From Rubrivivax sp. (GTDB lineage Bacteria; Pseudomonadota; Gammaproteobacteria; Burkholderiales; Burkholderiaceae_C), in assembly GCA_027485165.1 (NCBI GenBank), contig JAIXRN010000097.1, positions 1 through 64,000 of the forward strand: 64,000 nucleotides of DNA, given 5' to 3'. The position numbers and the translations under genes were made by a program. Shown in pieces: positions 35,041-42,676 of this stretch (position 1 is its first letter; every line of letters starts with the position of its first letter). The notes beneath the pieces were generated by a model. The model was not told the DNA's origin. It worked only from the letters and a program-made list of their open reading frames with translations, and did not search any database.

Positions 35041-35694
35041 GTGACGGCTCTGCTGGCTGGCGCCACGGGCCTGGTGGGGCGCGAACTGGCCCGCCACTGG
35101 ACCGGCCCGGGCGACCTGCTGCTGCTGCTGCGCCGGCCCGCTGGCGCGCCCAGCGGCCCGCGCCTGCGGTCGCTGCAGGTGGACTATGCCGCCCTGCCCG
35201 GGCCGCCCGACTTGCCAGTGGCGCAAGAAGCCTTCTGCTGCCTGGGCACGACGATCGCCCAGGCTGGGTCGCAGGCAGCGTTCCGCGCCGTCGACTTCGA
35301 CGCCGTGCTGGCCTTTGCGCGCGCTGCGCAAGCCGCAGGCGTGCGGCGCTTCGGCCTGGTCTCGGCCCTGGGGGCAGACCCTGCCGCGCGCGGCTTCTAC
35401 CCGCGCGTGAAGGGCCAGGCCGAAGCGGCGCTGGCCGAACTGGGCTTCGACAGCCTGGTGCTGGCCCGGCCTTCACTGCTGGCCGGCGACCGCAGCCTGC
35501 TGGGCCAGCCCGCACGCCCCGGTGAACGCCTGGCGCTGGCCGTGGCCACGCCGCTGGGCCGGCTCGTGCCGGCGGCCTGGCGGCCGATCCCGGCGGCCTT
35601 TGTGGCCCGTTCGCTGCTGCGTGCCGTGCGCGAAGGTCGGCCCGGCATGCGGGTGCTGACATCGGCCGAGATGCACAGCCTGGGCAGCCCTTGA
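35041..35694 (+). CDS. NAD(P)-binding TIP30/HTATIP2-like protein
   Basis: 217-residue atypical SDR with an N-terminal dinucleotide motif (LLAGATGLVGREL), CCLGTTIAQAGSQAAFRAVDFD and FGLVSALGADPAARGFYPRVKGQAEAAL, where Ser and YxxxK match the SDR active site. Related to human TIP30 and bacterial YbjT/YwnB-like oxidoreductases. Starts with GTG at 35041; the 99 bases before it hold no gene. Physiological substrate unknown. Confidence 0.8.
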   Translation: MTALLAGATGLVGRELARHWTGPGDLLLLLRRPAGAPSGPRLRSLQVDYAALPGPPDLPVAQEAFCCLGTTIAQAGSQAAFRAVDFDAVLAFARAAQAAGVRRFGLVSALGADPAARGFYPRVKGQAEAALAELGFDSLVLARPSLLAGDRSLLGQPARPGERLALAVATPLGRLVPAAWRPIPAAFVARSLLRAVREGRPGMRVLTSAEMHSLGSP

Positions 35695-35881
35695 ACTGAC
35701 CTGTCCAAGCCGCCGCAGCGGGCGCGGCGGGCGGGTGGGGCGGGGCCGAGAGCCTGCGCGGCGCGCAGCCGCCCAATCCCCCAAGAGGGGGGAAAAGCCC
35801 CCCATTGGGGTCGACCGGGATCGGCCGCACCGGGCCCCAGGGCTAGCATCTAACGAACGAACTACGCATCAGGAAGGCGAC
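35695..35881. repeat. Intergenic region with G/C-rich hairpin
   Basis: CCCAAT (35772-35777) pairs with ATTGGG (35804-35809) and GGGGGG (35787-35792) with CCCCCC (35798-35803), enclosing AAAAG. The C-run/G-run composition resembles the repeat family at 27350 and in dnaE2. It may terminate the upstream gene. A ribosome binding site AGGAAGG lies at 35870-35876 before the peptidase gene. Confidence 0.5.
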
Positions 35882-37933
35882 ATGCCAGGTATCCCCATCC
35901 GTCCAGGTCACGGTCTCCGTTCTGCCCGCGCCACAGCTGTCTCGCTGCTGGCCGGCTTCGCCTTTGGTCTGGCTTTCGCGCAGGGCAAAGCCGAGCCCGA
36001 TGTCGCACCGCCCGTGCCGCAGGCGGTGCCCTACTTCAACGCGCCGCGCATCGCGCACGTCCAGGTGTCGCCATCGAACACGCATGCCGCCTTCCTGTGG
36101 GTCGGCAAAGAAGGCGAGCGGCTGCTGGCCGTGATCGACCTGAGCAACCCGAAGGACGTGCGCACGCTGGCTGGCTCGCGCACCCTGGGCGTGCAGCGTT
36201 TCCACTGGGTGAATGACCGCCGTCTGGTGTTCGACCTCGAACCGCCCACCCTGGAATTCTATGAAGGCGAAGCCGGCACCTTCGCCATCGACATCGACGG
36301 CAAGCGCCAGCAGCTGCTGGTGCTGTGGACGCGTGAGGCCCGGCAGGAACTGGGCACATCGATGCGCACCCGGGTGCTGCCCTACGGCTGGGCGTTTTAC
36401 AGGGCGCTGGCCGGCCGCGGCGACCAGGCCCTGTTCTACCAGGTGGACGGCATTGCGTCGGGCCAGCGCCTGATCCGGTCCATCGCCCGGCTGAATACCG
36501 AAACCGGTGGCCTCGAGCGCGTCAGCGAGGGCATGCCCGACGACGCCATCAGCCACGTCACCGACGCCGCTGGCGACCTGCGCATCGTCGTCACCGAAAG
36601 CGGCGGCCGGGGCCGCGTCCACTTCCGCGCGCCGGGCTCGCGCGCCTGGGAAGTGATCGAAGACCTGCCGATGCTGGACGGCAACCGCATGTTCCCGCTC
36701 TACATCGAGGCCGACGGCAGCTGGATCGTGCGCAGCCGCCGCGGGCGCGAGACCGATGCCCTGTTCGTCTTCGACCCGAAGGCCCGCAAGCTCGACCCCG
36801 AACCGCTGGCCGCGGTGGCCGGCTTCGACGTTGACGGCGGCCTTGAAACCGATGCCGTCAAGCAAACGGTGGTGGGCGTGCACATCCTGACCGCGCGGCC
36901 GCAGACGGTGTGGTTCGATGAACGCCTGGGGCAGCTGCAGAAGGCCATCGACAGTGTGCTGCCCGGGCGCATGAACAAGCTGCTGTGCGGCGACTGCCTC
37001 ACGGCGCAGCGCTTCGTCGTGCATTCACAGAGCGACCGCATGCCAGGCGAGTACTTCGTCTTCGATGCCCAGGCCAAACGGCTGACCGCCATCGCGCAGC
37101 GGGTGCCAGGCCTGCCGGAAGCATCGCAGGGCCGGCGCAGCTTTCACCGCGTGGCCGCGCGCGACGGCCTGAGCCTGCCCGTGGTGGTGACGCACCCGGT
37201 GGGCGTGGCGCCGACGACACCGCGCCCGCTGGTGGTGCTGGTGCACGGCGGCCCGCATCTGCGCGGCAGCTCGCTGGCCTGGGACAACGAGGCGCAGTTC
37301 CTGGCCGCGCGCGGCTACCGCGTGCTGGAAGTGGAATACCGCGGCTCCACCGGCTTTGGCGACCAGCATTTCCGCGCCGGCTTCAAGCAGTGGGGCCAGG
37401 CCATGCAGGACGACCTGGCCGACGCCGTGGCCTGGGCCGTGCGCGAAAAGATGGGTGAGCCCGGCCGCGCCTGCATCGTGGGCGGCAGCTACGGTGGCTA
37501 TGCGGCACTGATGGGGCCGGTGCGACACCCGGACCTGTACCGCTGCGCCGCCAGCCTGAACGGCGTCACCGACCTCACCAAGTTGTTCAGTCGCTTCTGG
37601 ACCGACATCCCCGAGCGCTACCGCCACCACAGCTTCAACGAGACGCTGGGCGACCCGGTGGCGGACAAGGCGATGCTGGAGCGCTTTTCGCCCATCAACC
37701 GGGTTGCCGACATCAAGGTGCCGGTGCTGGTGACCCTGGGTGCCCAGGACACGCGTGTCGACCCCGCGCATTCGCGCCGCTTCGTCGCCGCGGCGCGTGC
37801 TGCCGGAGTGGCCGTGGCGTCGCATGAATACGTGGGCGAAGGCCACGGGCTGCAACTGGTGGAAAACCGCGTCGACCATGCCGAACGGCTGGCGCAGTTT
37901 CTGCAGATCCACCTGCCGCCTGGCAAGCCCTGA
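35882..37933 (+). CDS. S9-family (prolyl oligopeptidase/DPP-like) secreted serine peptidase
   Basis: 683 residues with a signal peptide (about 1-35, TAVSLLAGFAFGLAFAQG). The first ~410 residues form a beta-propeller-like region; the last ~260 form the alpha/beta-hydrolase. The catalytic triad is S536 in GGSYGG, D623 in LGAQDTRVD and H655 in GEGHGL. It would cleave peptides in the periplasm or on the outside. It starts 6 bases after a good AGGAAGG site. Two Cys in the propeller region (LLCGDCL) may pair. Converges on the oxygenase gene. Confidence 0.9.
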   Translation: MPGIPIRPGHGLRSARATAVSLLAGFAFGLAFAQGKAEPDVAPPVPQAVPYFNAPRIAHVQVSPSNTHAAFLWVGKEGERLLAVIDLSNPKDVRTLAGSRTLGVQRFHWVNDRRLVFDLEPPTLEFYEGEAGTFAIDIDGKRQQLLVLWTREARQELGTSMRTRVLPYGWAFYRALAGRGDQALFYQVDGIASGQRLIRSIARLNTETGGLERVSEGMPDDAISHVTDAAGDLRIVVTESGGRGRVHFRAPGSRAWEVIEDLPMLDGNRMFPLYIEADGSWIVRSRRGRETDALFVFDPKARKLDPEPLAAVAGFDVDGGLETDAVKQTVVGVHILTARPQTVWFDERLGQLQKAIDSVLPGRMNKLLCGDCLTAQRFVVHSQSDRMPGEYFVFDAQAKRLTAIAQRVPGLPEASQGRRSFHRVAARDGLSLPVVVTHPVGVAPTTPRPLVVLVHGGPHLRGSSLAWDNEAQFLAARGYRVLEVEYRGSTGFGDQHFRAGFKQWGQAMQDDLADAVAWAVREKMGEPGRACIVGGSYGGYAALMGPVRHPDLYRCAASLNGVTDLTKLFSRFWTDIPERYRHHSFNETLGDPVADKAMLERFSPINRVADIKVPVLVTLGAQDTRVDPAHSRRFVAAARAAGVAVASHEYVGEGHGLQLVENRVDHAERLAQFLQIHLPPGKP

Positions 37934-37944
37934 AGGGCGCCTGG

Positions 37945-38811
37945 CTAGACGAACACCCCCTGCCGCAGCCACTTCGTGGCCACCCACTTTTCACCCGCTG
38001 TCACGGGCGCGCCACCATGCAGGGTGCGGGTGCTGGGGTGGGCGCGGTCGTAGCTGAAGAAGACGGCATTGCCGCGCACCGGGCCCACTTCCAGCCCGAC
38101 ATCGGGGAAGGTCGTGGCACCGCCGCCTTCAGGCGTGTTCAGGTACATCACCAGGGTGCCCACGCGCTGGCCACCCCGTTCCAGGATCTTGGCCGTGCCG
38201 GGGTGTACCGGGTCGAAGTAGTCGTGGTGCGGGCGGTATTCCGCGCCCGGCCGGTAGCGCAGGATCTGCAGGCCTTCGCCGTGGTTCACGGGCCAGCGCA
38301 GCAGGCCGGCAATGCGGGCTTCGATGCGGGTGATGAGTGCCGTTTCGCCGCGCTCGAAAAACATGCCGTCGCTGGTGCGCGAGGCATTGACTTCGTCGCC
38401 ACCGGTGGCGTTGTCGACCGTCTTGCTGCGTTCCAGACGCGGGCGCGACAGGGCCATGAGTTCTTCGCACTCGGTGTCGGTCAGCAGGCCGCCGAAGACG
38501 ATCACGCGCGGGTGGCGCATGGTGGTCAGCAGGCGCACGGGGTGGCCTTCGATGTGCAGCACGGTGGGCGCGTCGCCCAGCGCCGGCTCGGGCAGCGGGG
38601 TGGCGGCGCCCAAGGGCACCACGCTGGCCGCGGGGCGCAGTTCGGCCAGGCGTTCGCTCAGCGTCTGTTCCAGCGCGGCGATGGCCACTTCCTCGCCCCA
38701 GCCGCTGGCCTTCATGGCCTGCAGCACGTCTTCAGGTCGGCAGCCGGCTTCAGCCTGGGCCACGATCCAGCGGCGCAGCTCGGGGGTGATGGTCTGGGCG
38801 AGAGCGGTCAT
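37945..38811 (-). CDS. Prolyl 4-hydroxylase-like 2OG-Fe(II) oxygenase
   Basis: 288 residues. A helical N-terminal part (1-60, UBA-like: ELRRWIVAQAEAGCRPEDVLQAMKASGWG) precedes a double-stranded beta-helix oxygenase. Iron ligands are H195, D197 (YRPHHDYFD) and H265 (TLHGGAPV); K275 binds 2-oxoglutarate. The ATG at 38811 gives a sensible N-terminus; the frame extends 31 codons further without support. It lies 4 bases downstream of yaaA on the same strand, so the two are probably co-transcribed. Protein substrate unknown. Confidence 0.88.
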   Translation of the reverse strand: MTALAQTITPELRRWIVAQAEAGCRPEDVLQAMKASGWGEEVAIAALEQTLSERLAELRPAASVVPLGAATPLPEPALGDAPTVLHIEGHPVRLLTTMRHPRVIVFGGLLTDTECEELMALSRPRLERSKTVDNATGGDEVNASRTSDGMFFERGETALITRIEARIAGLLRWPVNHGEGLQILRYRPGAEYRPHHDYFDPVHPGTAKILERGGQRVGTLVMYLNTPEGGGATTFPDVGLEVGPVRGNAVFFSYDRAHPSTRTLHGGAPVTAGEKWVATKWLRQGVFV

Positions 38812-38815
38812 GCGC

Positions 38816-39610
38816 TTATTTTGATGCGACCGGCACGCGCCGGCGGAACACCAGCCGGTCGGGTTCGCAGGCCCCGGGCGCCAGTGCATAGCCTTCGCTG
38901 GCAAAGCTTTCCAGCGCCTTCAGGCCGCGGGCGCGCTGCTGCACCGCGTGGCGGGCCATCAGCCCGCGCGCACGCTTGGCGAAGAAGCTGATGACCTTGT
39001 AGCGGCCGTCCTTCCAGTCTTCGAACACGCAGTCCACCACGCGCGCCTGCAGCGCCGGTCGCAGGGCCACGCGCGCGTATTCGACCGAAGCCAGGTTGAC
39101 GACGATGCGGCTGCGTTCGCTGGCCAGGCGCTGGTTCAGGTGCTCGGCCACGGTGTCGCCCCACCAGGCGTACAGGTCGCGTCCGCGCGGGTTGGCCAGT
39201 GCGGTGCCCATTTCCAGCCGGTAGGGCTGCAGCTTGTCCAGCGGGCGCAGGGCGCCGTACAGGCCCGACAGCAGCACCAGGTGCTGTTGCGCCCAGTCCA
39301 GGTCGGCGGTGCCCAGGCTGCTGGCGTCCAGGCCGCCGTAGACGTCGCCGTCGAAGGCCAGCACCGCGGGCTTGCTGTTGCCGGGCGTGGCTTCGGGCTG
39401 CCAGGCCTGGTAGCGCGTGGCGTTCAGTTCGGCCAGTGGGGCCGACAGGTCCATCAGCGCCGAGATGTCGGCCGGCGACTTTCTCTTCAGCAGGTCGATC
39501 AGTTCGGCCGCCTGCGGCACAAACAGCGGGTCGGTGGCGCGGCGCAGCACCGGGCGGGGCACGGGGCGCTCGTAGTCCAGGGTCTTGGCGGGTGACAGCA
39601 GGAACAGCAT
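38816..39610 (-). CDS. yaaA: YaaA-family peroxide stress protein
   Basis: 264 residues, full length. Starts MLFLLSPAKTLDYE, then AFDGDVYGGLDA, LSGLYGALRPLDKLQPYRLEMGT, the hallmark region of the family. E. coli YaaA limits free iron and DNA damage under hydrogen peroxide and binds DNA through a helix-hairpin-helix-like fold. Probably in an operon with the downstream iron-dependent oxygenase. Confidence 0.95.
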   Translation of the reverse strand: MLFLLSPAKTLDYERPVPRPVLRRATDPLFVPQAAELIDLLKRKSPADISALMDLSAPLAELNATRYQAWQPEATPGNSKPAVLAFDGDVYGGLDASSLGTADLDWAQQHLVLLSGLYGALRPLDKLQPYRLEMGTALANPRGRDLYAWWGDTVAEHLNQRLASERSRIVVNLASVEYARVALRPALQARVVDCVFEDWKDGRYKVISFFAKRARGLMARHAVQQRARGLKALESFASEGYALAPGACEPDRLVFRRRVPVASK

Positions 39611-39695
39611 GCGGTGCTCAGGGCGGTGGGGTCGGTTTCACGCCAGGCGGCGGGGTGGGCAGGCGTGCGGCTGGCGCCAGCACCTGGCGACGGGC

Positions 39696-40403
39696 TCAGC
39701 CGTCCTGCGCCTGCGCGCCAGCCGCCGCCCCCATGGCGGCCTGCCAGGTGCGCAGCGGGATGTGGCTGGTCAGCCGGTGCAGGGCGCAGTCGATCAGGGC
39801 CGGGTGCAGTTCATGCCCCACGCCTTCGGCGATGTCCAGCGTGGCGTCGCCCTGCAGCGCGGCCAGGTGTTCCAGCGCGTCGCGCGAGCCCTGGGCGGGA
39901 ATCACCCGGTCAGCGCCGCCATGAAACAGATGGATGGTGGTGTGGCGCGGCGCGGCCAGCGGCACTTCGGCGTAGCGGCCGCCGAAGGCCAGCACGCGGC
40001 CGCACAGCCCGTCGTCCAGGCTGGCCAGGGCCAGCGACACGATGGCGCCCTGCGAAAACCCGCCCAGGCACGTGGCGGCCCGCCCCACCCCCAGGCGCTG
40101 CTGCTGCGCCTGCACCCACTGGTGCAGGGCTGGCAGCGCGGCGGCCACGCGGGCTGGCCAGTTTGCGTCGTTCAGGCCTTCGATGTCGTACCACTGGCGC
40201 CCGCCCGGGCTGGGCCGGCCGATGATGGAAGCACCGGCCTGCAAGGGCGAATCGGGCGCGATCACCGCCGCCTGCGGGAACTGCTGGCGCAGCGCCTGCG
40301 CCAGCGGCGCCAGGTGGGTGGCATAACTGCCCCAGCCGTGCAGCAGCAGGATCAGTTGTTGCGGGGCGCCGGCGGCGGGCAGCCATTCGATGGGCAATTG
40401 CAT
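39696..40403 (-). CDS. Alpha/beta-hydrolase esterase (YpfH/carboxylesterase 2 family)
   Basis: 235 residues. LILLLHGWGS is the oxyanion-hole loop, GGFSQGAIVSLALA the nucleophile elbow with catalytic Ser, HGGADRVIP carries the Asp and GVGHELHP the His. Size and motifs match E. coli YpfH and small carboxylesterases acting on short acyl or aryl esters. The C-terminus is Ala/Gln-rich. No signal peptide, so cytoplasmic. Confidence 0.88.
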   Translation of the reverse strand: MQLPIEWLPAAGAPQQLILLLHGWGSYATHLAPLAQALRQQFPQAAVIAPDSPLQAGASIIGRPSPGGRQWYDIEGLNDANWPARVAAALPALHQWVQAQQQRLGVGRAATCLGGFSQGAIVSLALASLDDGLCGRVLAFGGRYAEVPLAAPRHTTIHLFHGGADRVIPAQGSRDALEHLAALQGDATLDIAEGVGHELHPALIDCALHRLTSHIPLRTWQAAMGAAAGAQAQDG

Positions 40404-40442
40404 GCCAAGGATTGTCCCGCAGCGCCCGCCGCGGCGCTGGGC

Positions 40443-41909
40443 TCAAGGCATCGGCCCCAGGGTGCGGCGCAGGAAATCGAAGCTCTTGCCCCAGGCCTCA
40501 GCCTGGGCGCGGGCGTTGGCTTCGGGTGTGCCGCCGCTCTTGCTGGGGCCGGCGTTGTACTGCGTGGTGGGCGCCCAGCCGCTGCCACCCAGGAAGTGCC
40601 CGGCATCGCGGTAGACCAGGGCCACGGTCTCGCGGCCCGCGGCGCTGCGCGTGCGGGCGATGTTTTCGGCCATGCCGCCGCTGTCCCAGATCTGGTCGTC
40701 GTGGCCGCCCACCACCATCACCGGCGCGGCAATGTCTTCCACGCGGATGCGTGCCGGCGCCACGCGTTCGGGGTTCGCAGCGCGGCCGGCGTCCTGCGGG
40801 CGGCGGATCTTCACTTCGGCGCCAGTGGCAAAGCCAGCGAATTCCTTGTCGAAGTCCTTGTACGGCACGAAGGGCAGCGGCTGGCCATGCCAGGCGAAGC
40901 TGGACCGTTCACCGGGCTTGATGCCTTCGCCCCAGCCTTCCCAGACCACGTCGCTGGGCACCACAGCCAGGACGCTCTTGATCCAGGGCATGCGGCTGGC
41001 GGCCAGCAGGGCGAATTCAGCACCCTTGCTGGTGCCCACCACGCCAATGCGTTGGGCGTCCACGCCCGGCTGTCTGGCCAGCCAGTCGCGCACGGCGGCC
41101 AGGCGGTCGACGGGGATGTCGGCGAAAGCGCGCGGCAGTTCGGGCACCTCGGGCGGCAGCGAGCCCGCCGGGCCCCATTGCGAGGGCGAGTAGTACGGCA
41201 GCGCCAGTACGGCAAAGCCGCGCGACGCGTACACCGGGCCGCTGCTGGTGATGGCCGCCCCGCCTTCGCTGCCGCCCAGCAGGATGAGCGCCGGCCGCGG
41301 CTTGCTGCCCGGCAGGCTGCTGAAGACCGCGCCGGGGAAGCCTTCGGCCGGGCGCGAGACGACTTCGGGCAGCGCGCGCTGGAAGCTCAGCGTGCGCGTG
41401 GCGAGCGGGGCACCCGGCTGGCCAGCGGCATCGATGGCACGCACCTCGATCTGCACCTGACCTTCGGCCAGAGCGATGGCGCCAGCAGCCTTGGCGGCCG
41501 CGCTGGGCAAGGGCTGCATGGCCCAGAACAGGCCGCGCAGGTCAGCACCGCTGTAGCTGCCACCCGGCAGAGGCGCGGCAGTGGCCAGGTCCAGGGTGCC
41601 GCCGGCACTGGCGCGGTAGCGTGCCTGTGCGGCATAGGGCCGCTGCGCGCCGGTGAATTCACGCACCGCGCGGCGCGTGGCCACCTGCACTTCTGCCCCT
41701 GCGGGCAGGCCGGTGAAACGGATGGCCAACGGTTCGCCTGCCAGCACGGTGTCGGCTGGTTCCAGCACGATCTGCTGGGCCCAGGCTGGCGTGGCCAACG
41801 GCGTGAAAGGGCCGGCCAGAGCGGCCAGGAAGGCGGCAGATGCCAGGCGGCGGCGGGTGTATGTGGCGCGTTGGGTGTCGAGGCTGCGTTCCATCATCGG
41901 CTCCTGCAA
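40443..41909 (-). CDS. Secreted acyl-CoA thioesterase/BAAT-family hydrolase
   Basis: 488 residues. An N-terminal export signal (RRRLASAAFLAALAGPF...AWA) is followed by an Ig-like thioester-hydrolase/amino-acid N-acyltransferase N-domain (about 45-190) and a BAAT C-terminal alpha/beta hydrolase. The nucleophile lies in GVVGTSKGAEFALL; GGHDDQIW and DAGHFLGG carry the Asp and His. Human members use Cys or Ser to transfer or hydrolyse bile-acid/fatty acyl-CoA. A periplasmic location is odd for a CoA-thioester enzyme, so the substrate may be another ester. The start could be the second Met (MMERS, 41895 or 41892). Confidence 0.82.
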   Translation of the reverse strand: MQEPMMERSLDTQRATYTRRRLASAAFLAALAGPFTPLATPAWAQQIVLEPADTVLAGEPLAIRFTGLPAGAEVQVATRRAVREFTGAQRPYAAQARYRASAGGTLDLATAAPLPGGSYSGADLRGLFWAMQPLPSAAAKAAGAIALAEGQVQIEVRAIDAAGQPGAPLATRTLSFQRALPEVVSRPAEGFPGAVFSSLPGSKPRPALILLGGSEGGAAITSSGPVYASRGFAVLALPYYSPSQWGPAGSLPPEVPELPRAFADIPVDRLAAVRDWLARQPGVDAQRIGVVGTSKGAEFALLAASRMPWIKSVLAVVPSDVVWEGWGEGIKPGERSSFAWHGQPLPFVPYKDFDKEFAGFATGAEVKIRRPQDAGRAANPERVAPARIRVEDIAAPVMVVGGHDDQIWDSGGMAENIARTRSAAGRETVALVYRDAGHFLGGSGWAPTTQYNAGPSKSGGTPEANARAQAEAWGKSFDFLRRTLGPMP

Positions 41910-42044
41910 GGGCGGGTGTGTCGGCCGGCGTCGAACTGGACACCAGCGATGACCGCCACATTAGGCGTGCCGGGGCAGCCCGGCCGGCTGCGGGCGACGG
42001 ATCGCCAGTTCAAGCGACGGGTCGCCAGAACCCGGGGTCAACTT

Positions 42045-42512
42045 TCAGCCCGCCGGCGCCAGCGACAGCGCCATGAAGGCGCTGTGCGGGTTGTCTTCGT
42101 AGTCGGCAAAGGGGCCACAAGGCTGGAAGCCGAAGCTGGCGTACAGCGCCTTCGCCGGGTCGAACCCGGGGTGGGTGCCGGTTTCCAGGCTCAGCGTGCG
42201 GTAGCCGCGCTGCCGGGCCGTGGCGATGATGTGGGCCAGCAGTGCGCGCCCGGCACCACAGCGGCGCCGCGCGGCCGGGGTGCGCATGGACTTGATCTCA
42301 CCCTGCAGCGGCGACAGTTCCTTCAGCGCGCCGCAGCCCAGCAGCAGGTCGTCCTGCCAGGCGGTCCACACGCTGATGCCCGGCGCCTGGAGCTTGCGCA
42401 GGTCCAGCGCGAACACCCGGTCGGCGGGCGACATCTCGTGCATGTGGCGCAGGTGCTCGTGCAGCAGGGCGTGCACCTGCGGGCGCGAAAGGTCGTCGAG
42501 TTCGATGCGCAT
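42045..42512 (-). CDS. GNAT-family N-acetyltransferase
   Basis: 155 residues. The acetyl-CoA site is in MRTPAARRRCGAGRALLAHIIATARQRGY (R/QxxGxG/A loop), followed by LSLETGTHPGFDPAKALYASFGFQPCGPF. Resembles the PanZ/YjgM-type putative acetyltransferases of Proteobacteria. Substrate unknown. 42513-42676, between it and the dnaE2 stop, holds no gene. Confidence 0.88.
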   Translation of the reverse strand: MRIELDDLSRPQVHALLHEHLRHMHEMSPADRVFALDLRKLQAPGISVWTAWQDDLLLGCGALKELSPLQGEIKSMRTPAARRRCGAGRALLAHIIATARQRGYRTLSLETGTHPGFDPAKALYASFGFQPCGPFADYEDNPHSAFMALSLAPAG

Positions 42513-42676
42513 GGCCAGGGCGGGCGCTGGGCGGCGGGCCGCTCATCGGCGCCGCCCCCAGCGCAGGCATGTAGATGGACAGCGGATCGTGCCGCAGCCG
42601 CGTCGCCGCCGGCATACGCCGAAAGCCGTAGCCGTTCTGGGGCTGGCCCGAGGGTGGGCCCAGGGTCCGTCCGTCC